Source of the DNA: Chrysoperla carnea
Lineage: Eukaryota > Arthropoda > Insecta > Neuroptera > Chrysopidae
Reading direction: 5' to 3'
Length of the DNA: 64,000 nucleotides
Assembly: GCF_905475395.1 (NCBI RefSeq)
Contig: NC_058337.1
Span: forward strand, 129,973,960-130,037,959
Shown one piece after another: positions 1 through 12,200 of this stretch. Numbering within the stretch: position 1 is the stretch's first letter; each line of letters starts with the position of its first letter. Made by a program: the position numbers and the translations under genes. The notes beneath the pieces are model-generated. The model did not search any database and had not been told where the DNA came from. It worked only from the letters and a program-made list of their open reading frames with translations.

Positions 1-2991
1 AAACTGTCCAATATGGAGCTGAAGCAGGGGACGGCAAATGCGTTGGAATCTTCCCCTTGTTTGTCCTCACTTCACCATTTTCTGGCTGATTAGGATATGG
101 ACATGGTATTAATATGCTCTGGGGTAGCTTTGGAGTGGTACTTGTAGTCCAAGATTTGGGTGTTGTTATACTAATATCAACCGTATAATAATCATTAACG
201 CATGATTTTACTCCACATGCTCCGTATGTGCACTGCTTTTGTGTTGTATCACAATTAAAATTATGACATTGCCGATACGTTTCATCGGATCCATCATCAC
301 AATCTCTGATTCCATTGCACAAATTTTCTTTTTTAATACATAAACCGCTGTTACATTTAAAACGGTTTTTTCTGGAATAAAAAAAAAATAAAAAATCAAA
401 GATATTATGGGTAAAATATAAAAATAAACTTAGAACCAAACAATGTTTTATTCAATTTTAGTTGTAGTTTTTACATTGTCAATGGGATCCCATGCGTTAA
501 GCTTTATACAAGACCAAAATTCAATTTTGGTAAAAAATTCTTTGAATGAAGACATACATTTTTTATCAAAATTCTAAAGAAATTATAAAAGATTAAACTA
601 ACCCACAAATCGTTTCGTCCGTTACATTAAAAACAGTGTTACATTTTGGTAATAATTCATCGGAGTAATCAACACAATCTGGTTTTCCATCACATATTGC
701 TTCCAATTCAACACATGCTCCATAATCACATTGAAATGTATTGGAACATCTAGTTTTAAAATTGAGATTAGAAACATTTTCATGAAAAATTAAAGCTTAA
801 AATCTACAGTATTTATTCCCTTTCATTTCTTCGAATTAGTAATCTCTAAAACATTTTTTTCTTGGGTCTGACTTAAATTTTCAAGCACATCAAAAGCATT
901 TATTTCCTTTCACAAATTTTGACTCTGTTATGATTTTAAATAAAAGTTATCATTGATCCAGCAAAACCTGTAATGACATGTTTTCCAGTTGTTCGAAGTT
1001 GAGACTTTACACGACATGAAACCAAATCAAAATATTTGGAAAAATTAGTGTTTTGATTTATTAAACTTTTTTATATCAGTTTATAGGCAATACATATTAC
1101 ATGAATGTATGATTTTTGTATAAAATGAGTTTGATGTCGTGAAATATATAAATAAATCAGTATTTTTTGAGGAACCTGTGGAAATTTTTATTACTAATCT
1201 CAACAATAGGTTTTCAACAATTTTCTCCAGCTTATTAAAAAAACTGCAGGTTTTAGAAACTTGAATACTTTTAAAATGGAATTATTTTACCTGGTATTTG
1301 AACAGGTTGTATAAGTTTCATCGGAGTTATCTACACAATCTTTAATACCATCGCATATTTGATCTTGCCTGATACATTCTCCAGATAAACAACGAATTTG
1401 CCAATTTTCCCTGTAAAATTGATCAAAATTTTGAGCATATTCGAAAAGATTTTTCTATATAACTATACTTACAGACATTCGTTTGTATTAAAATTATCAC
1501 AATCAGCTTCATCTGAACCATCATAACAATCTGGTACGGTATTACATTTTAGAGAAAGTGGTATGCATGCCCCACTTGCACAATTAAATTGGCTTGTATT
1601 ACATCTGTATAAAAATTAGGAAATGGGTAAAATATTTTGGTCAAAATCACTAGAATTTGTTGGAAAAGTATTAATATTTACCGCCGATCTTTACATGTTT
1701 CAAATGTTTCATCTATTTTGGTTGAACAATCTATTTTTCCGTTACACAGATCGGAGTTAGGTAGACATTTCGAATATTTACCACAGTTGAATTCATCACT
1801 TCTATAGTATTAAATTTATAATTATTTATTCGAAATTTTTATTTAGGTAATATGTGTATAAATAATTCGACTTACCCGCAATCATCAGCTCGACAGTCAT
1901 TTACCAAAATTATAAAAATTGCTATAAAATAAAAAAAAATTTTTGTTAGAAACACAAACATGAATAAATTATCTTGCTAAAATTATTCTTGATATAAAGA
2001 TATTAACACTTCTTGGCGGGGATTGAACCTATACACTTTTTAATTCGTAGTGTCTGCTTGTCTGCTGTCTGCCAAAAAACTTTGGATCTATTTTTAATCC
2101 TTTTCCCGTGATCCAATCGAGCTGAAGTTTTGCAGGCAGACTCATGGCGATGATAAAAAAAATTCGTTTAGAAAAAATAAATTATTGTATTTTCCAAGAT
2201 TCATTCGGTAAATTCTTCAATAGAATAATATTCTGTTTTTTTTCTTCTCAATCTTTTTTTTCTTTTTTATTTTACATTTTATTTTTAGTTTTAAAATTTA
2301 TTTAATTATATTTTTTTTAAGTTAAGTATAACTGTTTAATTTATTTTGTAAAGTGATTTATTTATGTCTGTTTCTTTTTCTTTATTTTTTTTAAATTGTA
2401 TCTTATTATTGCCTTATTTTGTAGAATGCACTATAATTGATTTATGTCAATAAATATTAAATAATAATAAAAACTTGGTTTTTATGGCTTAGTTTTTTAA
2501 TTATTTAGGATTTTGTACAAAAATAATCGATTCATGCCAATCAAACTTAAATGTTCGCTTTAATTATAGGATATATTTAACGAGTAATTATAATTATATT
2601 ATAATCCATGTTTGTCAAAAAAATGTTTTCTGAATTCTAAGATTAAAACAGACTAGAAATATTCAGTCGGTTTTTCCGGATAATTTTCTGTTTGAGTGGA
2701 AAGCATAAGTCGAAAATTATTAGCCTGACGTTTTTGTGTTTATAATTATTTAATTTGTTTTTTTACTTGTGGATTTAGATGTTGAGTTTTTCTCCTTACA
2801 ACAAGTTTTGAATAAATGAAATTTTGACTGCACTCAGACGATCCACCCTCAAAAATTGAAACGAATTCTCAAATATTTTCATACAGTTATATTTTTAGAT
2901 GACGATACTAACCAATACTTAAAGTAAGTAAGTTAATTTAGTAAAACTTACCGTTTGTGAATAAAAAATAAGAAATTAATTTGTTCTTCAT
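1..2991 (-). CDS. Modular serine protease-like protein (ModSP/HP14 type), 5' part; five LDLa repeats then Sushi start
   Basis: Seven exons can be read, all joining in phase: 2991-2952, 1921-1876, 1801-1682, 1604-1473, 1410-1291, 749-603 and 371 to the left edge. The first two encode a signal peptide split by an intron ([13 protein letters not shown] / [12 protein letters not shown], then DDCG). Five LDL-receptor class A repeats follow, each with six Cys and acidic calcium-site motifs such as [16 protein letters not shown] and DCYDGSDE. A short Cys-containing and Thr/Pro-rich linker leads to [12 protein letters not shown], the typical start of a Sushi/CCP domain. LDLa repeats plus Sushi at the N-terminus is the architecture of insect modular serine protease (Manduca HP14 has five LDLa), the secreted initiator that relays peptidoglycan and glucan recognition to Toll and prophenoloxidase. 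The trypsin domain would lie off the left edge, so the protease identity is inferred. Another LDLa-Sushi secreted protein is the main alternative. Confidence 0.8.
2000..2160 (-). repeat. Dispersed-repeat fragment with tRNA B-box-like sequence in ModSP intron 1
   Basis: Read on the minus strand, the segment has a stretch resembling the common insect repeat tail 'aacttcagctcgattgga' with a GACAGAC-like run, and then GGTTCAATCC, which matches an RNA polymerase III B box. No convincing A box or cloverleaf was found, so this is a repeat fragment and not a tRNA gene. It lies inside the first large intron of the ModSP-like gene. Confidence 0.3.
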
Positions 2992-3169
2992 TTTTCAAAA
3001 CAACTTGAGCTGCATAATCAGTTCAAATAAAAGAATATATGAAACTAATTTTTCTAATTATTATTAAAAATTATTTATTATCTTTTAATTTTTCGTTAAT
3101 TAAATTAATTTGTGCGGTTTATTAACTTCCGGAATCGAGCGAATTGTTTACATTGCAAACATATTTAGA

Positions 3170-3400
3170 GAATACTAGCAGTTACTCACTCACTTCGCTG
3201 GGCAATTTTAACTTTAAAAATAAAGACAATCGCTTTATAGCCTACACATCCCTTGTCCTTACTTTTCCTCCCAGTTATTCCTTATAATCCCGGAAAAATG
3301 TTCCATAAGATACATCTATTCGATATTTCAAGTGGGTACGTCCTGTAGTTCTTTAGATAATTCCACAGGAACCTAACATTTTTTGGGATCAAAACTTATC
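3170..3400 (-). repeat. Degenerate dispersed repeat tail
   Basis: It begins 'actagcagttactcactcac' followed by 'ttcgctgggca', which has the look of the conserved end of widespread insect elements (a reading of the reverse of '...cgcgggcatcagctagt'). A related but diverged segment appears in the opposite sense at 51925-52360. No coding content was seen; class is uncertain. Confidence 0.3.
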
Positions 3401-3410
3401 GTATGTGTTA

Positions 3411-3665
3411 AGGGTGTATGGGCGTGTATGAATCAAGTAATTTCAGGTAAACAAATATATAAAAATAAATTTTCCCAACTTTGATAGTGAATAATGTTAT
3501 AACTTAGCGATACAAGACGAAAAGTAAGAATAAAATTTGTCGATATTCGAGGTAATTTTCAAAATATTAAAAGTTGAAAATTTTCTTTAATTATTCAGCT
3601 TTCGATATTTCGAAAATCAAGGCAGATATTATTCTTATTTTTCGTCTAGATAGGTTTCATTTTAA
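3411..3665 (+). mobile_element. Palindromic MITE-like element (Rep-C), copy 1
   Basis: An inner inverted repeat is visible: 'gacgaaaagtaagaata' near 3517 and its reverse complement ending in 'ttatttttcgtc' near 3652. The copy also shares its left flank ('gcgtgtatgaatcaagtaat') with the copy at 62799-63110, which lies in the opposite orientation, so the mobile unit is larger than the palindrome. No coding capacity; a non-autonomous DNA element is inferred. Confidence 0.6.
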
Positions 3666-4385
3666 GAAAACGTCTTTTTTTGCGGAAACTTTAATCTCGG
3701 AACGAGTCCAACGATTTTCATGAAATTTAGTATGCAGGGGGTTTCGAGTGCGAAAAATCGATCTAGCAAGGTTTTATTTAAAATAAATATCGAGCAAAAC
3801 TCGGTCATCCAGGCACTGTTTATTTAAAGGCAAGCTTTATTTAACACTCAAAGGACAAGAAAGTAAATTTTAATGTCTTGGAAGTTAGAAAATACAATTT
3901 TTCCCTGTAAATGAAGATTTTTATAAATTACATAATAAACATTTTTAGATTTTTAGATGAAATTTTTTTATAATTTTAACAATTTTTGTTCATTCACACG
4001 TGTTGTAAATGTTTATAGTATTTACTATGTACACGTGATTTACTAATATTGTATAGATTGCGTTTTAATAATGATAGCTTTTACCAGAAAAAAAAAAAAC
4101 TTTTTCACATTCATTGTCACTGCAGAATAGAATAAAATTTAATAACAAAACAAAACATTTTATTGTTAATTATTGTAATTATCATTTTATATTTCAATTA
4201 TACGTTGTCATATATTTATTTTAAATTGTTTTGTGTCTAATAACAGATCAATTAAAAAGTCTAAGTATACTACCTACTAGTTCAAAGTTCACAAAATTCG
4301 CCTGAATTGAGATTTTTCCCAGAGGAAGTTAATGTAATAAAGCCCGAGGTTTCAAGGCTGCATTATCCGAATCAAACCTTTTCAA

Positions 4386-4420
4386 TGTGATGTCTGTGTG
4401 TGTGTGTGTGTGTGTGTACG
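4386..4420. repeat. TG dinucleotide microsatellite
   Basis: A run of about 14 TG units interrupted only at its edges. Simple repeat; no function suggested. Confidence 0.85.
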
Positions 4421-5559
4421 TATGTGCGTATGTTCGTTAGGATTCTTTTGCCTCGATTATCTCGAGAATGAGTTACGATATTTACACGTGACTGTTCTTA
4501 TTCGACGCGTAATCGCGTATTTAAGAAGTTTTCAGCAGAATTAGTTGAGCCGTTTTTTATAGGTAATAAAAAAATTGGAAAAAAACTGAATAAACAGTAT
4601 CTGAAAAGTGGATAAAACACATCATTTATCTATGGAGATAATGATCGCTCCAACATAAGCTGCAGTACATGTTCAAAGAATAATCTATGAAGGCTAACAA
4701 GACCTTTTTTTAATGATTTTCCCCTTCTGGGAAATTAGTCGTGCGGACTACAGAGGTCGATCTCACACGATTTCAGTAAAACACCGACTATGTACTGCCA
4801 ATTTATTTAGCTAAAATTTTTATTGAACCTAACCGTAATGAGGCAATACTGTTTCCCGTCTAGTTAAGTCTCTGTAATTCCAGAGTGTACCTTGAGTAAC
4901 AAAATTTTCCGTTTTTGGATGTTTTGATCACTCGGGAATATTTTTATTCATTTAGGGGGTTGTCAAAGTAATCACACGAGTTTTAAATTGTAGTATTAAA
5001 AAGAATTTCAATTATATTGTCCCTGAAATAATAAATCATTTAAAATTCCATATAGTCTTAATTATACATGCATCTATAATTATACAACATGAAATGAATT
5101 AATAAATTCGCTAATATTTGTTTGCCATTGTACAAATTTAGGGACCAGGAACCATGAGTTTTGTATTCTTGAAATCCCTTAGAGATACGAGTGATTCCGT
5201 TCTAACTGTTACTTTTTTTTTATTAAAAATATTTTTTTTAAGTTTTGACGTATATTATTCTCTTCTATTGTAAAAATGAAAGGCTGAGAGGATTTACAGT
5301 TCAAACGATATCGTACTATTCGTTGTGTCATTATAAAATGATTTCGTAAAGGATAATAAAGTGTTTTAAAATATATACACAGGGTATAAAAATGATAACT
5401 TGTAATCATTTTATCAAATTTGATAAGAATCGTTTACAAATTATATATATTTAAAACTCTTTGCATATGGTAATTATTTACAACATATTATCACGCATTA
5501 TATTTAACAATGATATGGTTTTTTTTTTTTTTTGTAACAATAAATATAGGGGGAAGTTT

Positions 5560-7215
5560 AGATTTTGCAGGCTCGACTTTAAAACCACGTTCCTGTATTT
5601 TGAAATTTATTGAAACTACTTTAAATTTGACCAAATATTTGAAAAGTACGGCCCAAAATTAGTGGAATTACATACTTGATTGATCAAAATTAGATAAAAT
5701 TTGCGTGTGGTAGAGCAAAATCAAATTTTTTGGATTTTTATGACGTCATGAAGTTCAAAAATCAATTTTTTAGATATTTTGTTCAAATGATATCGTATTT
5801 GAATGAAATTTTTTTTGAAACCCAGTAATTTTGGGTCGTATTTTTCATTTTTTGCAATAGTTATTCGTTTATATTAGCCCATATACCAAATGTGGAAAAC
5901 ATGGTACTGAATTTTCGAAATTTATTGAAGCTCCCTGGTGGAAAAAACATTTGTAGTAAGAATAAGAAATTCTGAAAAAGTCTTAGGAACTTTGAATTTC
6001 TCAACGTTTTCGGGCTAGTCTAATTCAGAGTTATTCAGAGTTCTTAATACTTTTTTAAAGTTTCTAAGACTTTTTCAAAGTTTCCTAAGACTTATTCTTT
6101 TTTCAAATAATTTTCCACTAGGGCTACGTTAAATTTGGCAAAATATTTGAAAAGAACGGCAGAAAATTAGTGGATGTACATACTTAATCGATCAAAATTG
6201 GATAAATTTGCATGTGCTAGAGCAAAATTAAATTTTTTGGATTTTTATGACGTCATAAAGTTAAAAAAATCAATTTTTTTTGATATTTTGGTCAAATGAT
6301 ATCGTATTTGAATGAAATTTTTTTTGAAACTCACTAATTTTGGGTCATATTTTTCCTTTTTGGTCGTAGTTATTCGTTTATATTAACCCTTATACCAAAT
6401 CTGGAAGGCATGTTACTGCTTTTTCGAAATTTATTGTAGCTACGTTAAATTTGACAAAATATTTGAAAAGTATGACCCAAAATTAGTGGGATTACACACT
6501 TGATTGATCAATATTGGATAAAATTTGCATGTGCTAGAGCAAAATTCAATTTTTTTGGTTTTTTATGACGTCATAAAGTTCAAAAAATCAATTTTTTTTG
6601 ATATTTTGGTCAAATGATATCGTATTTGAATGAAATTTTTTTTGAAACTCACTAATTTTGGGTCATATTTTTCATTTTTGTCGCAGTTATTCGTTTATAT
6701 TAGCCCATATACCAACTGTGGAAACCATGGTACTGAATTTTCAAAATTTATTGAAAATAGGTTAAATTTGACCAAATGTTTGAAAAGAACGGCCCAAAAT
6801 TAGTGGAATTTCATACTTAATTGATCAAAATTGGATAATATTTGCGTGTGTTAGCGCAAAATTAAATTTTTTGGATTTTAATGACGTCATAAACTTCAAA
6901 AAATCAATTTTTTTGATATTTTGGCCAAATGATATCGTATTTAAATGAACTTTTTTTTGAAACTCACTAATTTTGGGTCATATTTTTCATTTTTGGTGGT
7001 AGTTATTCGTTTATATTAGCCCTTACACCAAATCTGGAAATCATGTTACTGCTTTTTCGAAATTTATTGTAGCTTTATTGTAGCTACGTTAAATTTGACC
7101 AAATATTTGAAAAGTATGACCCAAAATTAGTAGAATTACATACTTGATTGATCAAAATTGGATAAAATTAGATATTTTATTCACATGATATCGTATTTGA
7201 ACAAAATATATCTTA
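5560..7215. repeat. Tandem array of a ~315 bp unit, about 4.5 copies
   Basis: The landmark 'gttaaatttgaccaaatatttg' recurs near 5620, 6127, 6444, 6760 and 7087, giving a period of roughly 315-327 bp. The first unit is longer because it carries about 190 bp of extra sequence (about 5935-6120). Each complete unit contains the perfect palindrome TGACGTCA inside 'tatgacgtcat' (near 5741, 6248, 6566 and 6882), a 'gatatcgtatttgaatgaa' block and a 'tattcgtttatatta' block. Units differ by scattered substitutions and small indels. No reading frame runs through the units, so this is satellite-like non-coding DNA. Confidence 0.85.
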
Positions 7216-8123
7216 TTAAACCTAAATTAGCATTTATCTTTTCAATAATTTTTCACAATGAAAAAAATTGAAGTTTTATCCAAATTGTGATTACGTATCT
7301 GCATAAAAATCATTTAACGAATATTGTCAGTCATATTATAATCTAATGATACGATACCATAACAAACTCTCAATACATATGGAATGACAGATCAAATCTG
7401 CCATTTATCTATCATAATTTTATAAACATGAAATTCTAATTAACTATTAGTAAACTGTAATTACTTACTTATTATTTTCATATTTTAAATTTATCTAGAA
7501 AATATCAAGAACCATTTATATTTATTTGAAAATCATGCAAATTAAAATGCAACTAAAAAAGAAAAAAATTATTTTAAAGTAAATAGTTTCCTTATGAGCA
7601 ATTAGGATGATTCAATATGTGACTGACACTACATTTGACCCAAAATGCTTTTAATTTTGCGTCATATTATACTATTATGTTAACGGTTTCAGTTTCAGTA
7701 TAGTTTTATGATAATTCTATATTTATCCCCCTGTAGTAAAAAAATCTGCTCATAGAACTTGGTATATTTTTGATATATGATTTATTTAACAAAATGCAAA
7801 TGTGACTGTCACTACATGTAAAAAGAAATCGTGTTCGAGAGTATATTTAAACTTCGAATATCTTCCCCTATGCAGGATTTCTGATTGTAAATTGTACCTA
7901 GGGTCAAATTATATAAAACAAATTGGAAAATGTTTGAAAAAGTAACTTTGTATTTAAGACCTCTTATTCCCTTAACGATGAAATTTTTCACTAAAAACAC
8001 AAAAAATGAATGTTTTTAAACAAAAAAATTACATACTTTAATTTTTGAATCAATTTTTTGTAGAGTAAAACATATTTTCGTATCAAGATATGTTGTCTCC
8101 AAAAAATTTTCGGAGAAAAGATA
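7216..8123. other. AT-rich intergenic DNA, nothing recognised
   Basis: Short open frames occur on the minus strand, but they lack coding character and splice support. No RNA gene or structured repeat was seen. Confidence 0.5.
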
Positions 8124-8677
8124 AACAAGTGAAAACAAACAATTGACTGAGTTAATTGTTGAAATACCATGCATAGTCAGTGTTGATTTCTTTATCACAT
8201 AACACATACAAACATGTGACACATATATAACTGATAATCAAGTATAGTACATATTATAAAATTTCCGCCTAATTGGCGCCCTCACGGGTAAACAGTGATG
8301 TTTACGAAAAAATGTTTGAAACAAAAGTTGTTTAATTGATAAGGAACATTTTTTACATTTAAACTTTTGTTCTATCCCTAACGGTTTACAAGATGGGTCC
8401 TACGGACCCAAGACCCAATTGACCTATGATGCTCATTTACGAACTTGGCCTCACTTTTTACGTCCTGAGTACGCTGTAAAAATTTCAGCTCGATATCTTT
8501 TTTCGTTTTTGAGTTATTGTGTCCACAGACGGACGGACAACCGGAAATGGACTAATTAGGTGATTTTATGAACACCTATGACAAAATTTTTTTCCTAGCA
8601 TCATTATTTTTAAGCGTTACAAACTTGGGACTAAACTTAATATACTATGTATATTTCATATATACATGGTATAAAAA
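8124..8677 (+). repeat. Rep-A dispersed repeat, full-length copy
   Basis: It runs from 'acaagtgaaaacaaacaatt' to 'tatacatggtataaaaa' and matches the copies at 46642-47208 and 59327-59894 almost base for base. Internal landmarks are 'ggcgccctcacgggtaaaca', the hairpin gtaaaca-gtga-tgtttac, 'gggtcctacggacccaagac', a (GGAC)n-like stretch, and 'ctaattaggtgattttatga'. No long reading frame is conserved between copies, so it is a non-autonomous element of unknown class. Confidence 0.85.
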
Positions 8678-9285
8678 TGTAAGTATTTTGGTAACTTTTT
8701 ACTTATGGACCCTTTATGGTTTGATTATCCCATTCTTAGCGAAATTTTTTCTGTATTAAGAAGAATAAAATTTATAGTTTTAGTTTTTCTCCAACCTTGA
8801 TTTTAAATCTATATAAAATACGAATTTTTAGCTATGAGTTTAAAAAAAATTGTGGTTTTCTCGAAATTAGAAATTCGAGCTCCTAGTTATTTTAGCCATT
8901 TTTACTATGTTTAATGTTAATTATTTAAGATTTTATGTTATTTATTGATTTAGTGGTTGTATTTTGAGTTATTTAATAAATACGTGCGAAGTTAGGATAT
9001 TTTCTTAAGTTTTTTCCAGAAAGAGGTAAGTGCGAAATATATTCAATATTGATCGGCGCAAATAAAAGGGTCAAATTAAAAATAGAAGTTTAGAATTTAA
9101 AATATTTTTAAATCCACCATTTTATGCCTCAAAGGTAAACCACTTTTCCAAAATTAAAAAAAAGCTTTGAAATTTGTCAAAAACAATACAAAAGAGAATA
9201 TTATTATAAAATTTTGAACTTTGTCGCTTCGAATTTTTGCCGGCTAGTATTATGGAAATAATAGTTTGAGATAAATTTCTTGCAG
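8678..9285. other. Upstream region of the EcKL gene
   Basis: No repeat was recognised. At 9274-9285 the sequence 'aaatttcttgcag' is a good 3' splice acceptor directly before the EcKL start codon, implying that a 5' UTR exon lies within or upstream of this stretch. The transcription start could not be located. Confidence 0.4.
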
Positions 9286-9295
9286 GATCGTAAAA

Positions 9296-12200
9296 ATGGG
9301 TCACTGTCCAGAATGGATTGATAAAATCTTATTTGAAAAATCATTGCGAACATATCTGAAAGATGATCGCATAGCTTTAAATTCGTTCAACATTAAGGCG
9401 GCGTTAGCTGCTGGTGAAAATTTTACATCAGATATGTATCGGGCAAGCGTGGATTATACCACCGGAGATGGTGTTCGTGAGAAAATGATGTTAATTGTTA
9501 AATTAGTACCTGATCAAGGCCTGAAAACTGATTTTGCAAATGATATGTTGATTTTTGAAAAAGAAATGCGAATGTATCGTGATATGTTGCCAGAATTGAA
9601 CAAGAAATTAGGTAAATATTATTTAATTTTACACCTAGGCAATTTTAAATTTGCCTAAGAGTTGAAACTATTTGTACCAAAGTTTCAACTTTGATGATTA
9701 ATTTTGTTATAACTTTATGAAACTAACTAACTTTATAAAATAACTCCAGATATTGAAATATTTATTTAATGAGAAAATTGTTGGGTTGGCCTCTTATAAG
9801 AACTTACAGATTATTTTTATAGGCCCTAATTTATTTTAATTTAACGATAAGCTCTGTAATTATATAAATGAAAACTTTCCGTAGGTGATATTAGAGCTTT
9901 ATCAGCGCAATGCTTGTTTGCTGAAACTAAGACACATTCGGTTATAATTTTGGAAGATTTATCATTACTTGGATTTGGAATGGCAAATCGTCAAATTGGT
10001 TTGGATATGAAGCATTCCTTAATGGCTATGGAATATTTAGCAAAGCTACATGCAGCTTCGGCGTTATTATACAAGGAGGTACAGATATAATAATAGTCTA
10101 AGATCCCGCTGCAGATTGGTGTACCCATCGACTTTTTGTTTAAAACCAAATTTTTATGTTTATTTATAGTTAAGAGAATATATATTTACTAGGGTGCCTA
10201 TCAAAATTTGGCCGCCATTATTTTTAATTAAATTATTTTTAATTGATTTTTGGTAAAAAATTTCCCCTATTTATTTTTTAAATAAAATAACGTCTACATC
10301 ACGGTAATTAATATGAAGATTCTAAAAAATCACGGTTGCCGTTGCGCACCTGGCCGCACCTCTTTGCAGCCAGGTGTAAACAGGTATGATTTCGATAAAT
10401 TTATACCCCTATAACCTATTTTTATTAATTATATGTCAAATTGAAGCTAATTTTTTTCTATTAATTATCATATAAAGTTGCCTAATTAAATCTGGCCGCA
10501 AATAAGGGTTGCTGGCTGTTAAAGATAATAAATATTTAAGGTAGAGTGAAAGAGAGCTAGCGCGTAACATCATTTGTCAGACGAGGACAGCGATTGCCGG
10601 CTGTGCAACGCTTTTAAGCCATTGCGCATGCGTCGAACGTTAGTGTTCTCAACCACTGGGGAGTAATAGAGACGACTTATAATAAATACTCCAAAAAATA
10701 TGTAATTTTTTTCAAAATGACAAATTTAAAAATTGCAACAAAAAATTAATATTGATTTGATATATCGACGATCTAGTTAGCAATTTGTCTAACTCCTTAT
10801 TTTTTAGAGGGTGATTTTTTTAACATTTTGATGAAGCAATAATCCATTTACAAATTATTTGAATGATTCAAACTTAAATATTATATCTCTATTAGACGCT
10901 TAAAAGCGTCGCACAGCCGGCAATCGCTGTCCTCGTCTGACAAATGATGTTACGCGCTAACTCTCTTTCACTCTACCTTAAATATTTATTATCTTTAACA
11001 GCCAGCAACCCTTATTTGCGGCCAGATTTAATTAGGCAACTTTATATGATAATTAATAGAAAAAAATTAGCTTCAATTTGACATATAATTAATAAAAATA
11101 GGTTATAGGGGTATAAATTTATCGAAATCATACCTGTTTACACCTGGCTGCAAAGAGGTGCGGCCAGGTGCGCAACGGCAACCGTGATTTTTTAGAATCT
11201 TCATATTAATTACCGTGATGTAGACGTTATTTTATTTAAAAAATAAATAGGGGAAATTTTTTACCAAAAATCAATTAAAAATAATTTAATTAAAAATAAT
11301 GGCGGCCAAATTTTGATAGGCACCCTAGTAAATATATATTCTCTTAACTATAAATAAACATAAAAATTTGGTTTTAAACAAAAAGTCGATGGGTACACCA
11401 ATCTGCAGCGGGATCTCGTACTATAAGTTTATGGGCGTTTTGCGATTATTTTTTATTTTGAAACAAGTTTAATCGATATAAATCATTCAAGTGGAAGAGC
11501 AGGGAATAATAAAAGATTCGAATTTCAATTGTAAAAATCAATACATTAAGCAGTCAGAAGGGCAGACATAAGCAGAATTAGTTCTTAAAAAATACAGCAA
11601 TTATCATTTATAGACTCTTCATTTATACATTTGAATAGTATTGTTGTAAATTACTATGGTTTCTTAATACCATTCTATTTATTTAACGCCTGTTGAAACC
11701 CTTTTAATTATCCTGATTCTATTTTTAGACACCAGTTGTTGCATATCAAAATGATTTTCCTAATGTTAGATATTTTGAAATCAGACACAAAAAAAAGTTT
11801 ATGGTTTTGCATAATAATTTTTTTAATTTCATTTAAATGTTTTATAGAAACCAGAAACAATGGATTTTTATGATTTTGGGTTATTTAACGATCAACATGG
11901 TAAAGCTTTTGTTGAAACTTTTATAAGCAAAGGATTTAAAGGGCTGATCATGGCTGCAGAACAATGGCCTGGTAAAACAAAAAAGAGTTAAAAAGAATAG
12001 ATAGCTTTACTTAAATGTAATTTTGATTTTACAGGATTTGAAAAATATGTAGAAAAATTGAAAAAAATACAACCGAAATTTGTTAAACATGGTATAGCCT
12101 TAACAAAAAAGGATCCTAATGGATTTAATGTATTATGTCATGGAGACACATGGATTAATAATATGTTGTTTAAATATGCAGAAGATAAAGTTACTCCCGT

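Larger units (their letters stand above)
2992..5559. other. Intergenic AT-rich DNA between ModSP-like gene and the tandem array
   Basis: No exon with plausible splice signals and coding character was seen. The stretch holds a degenerate repeat tail near 3170-3400, a palindromic MITE copy, a TG microsatellite, and a fragment near 4440-4580 with wording typical of degenerate insect repeats ('agttgagccgtt'). The ModSP-like promoter should lie just above 2991, but no confident core element was found. Confidence 0.5.

Noticed and set aside
9122..9304. Minus-strand small gene overlapping the EcKL start
   Set aside because: It overlaps the EcKL splice acceptor and start codon and has low-complexity composition.
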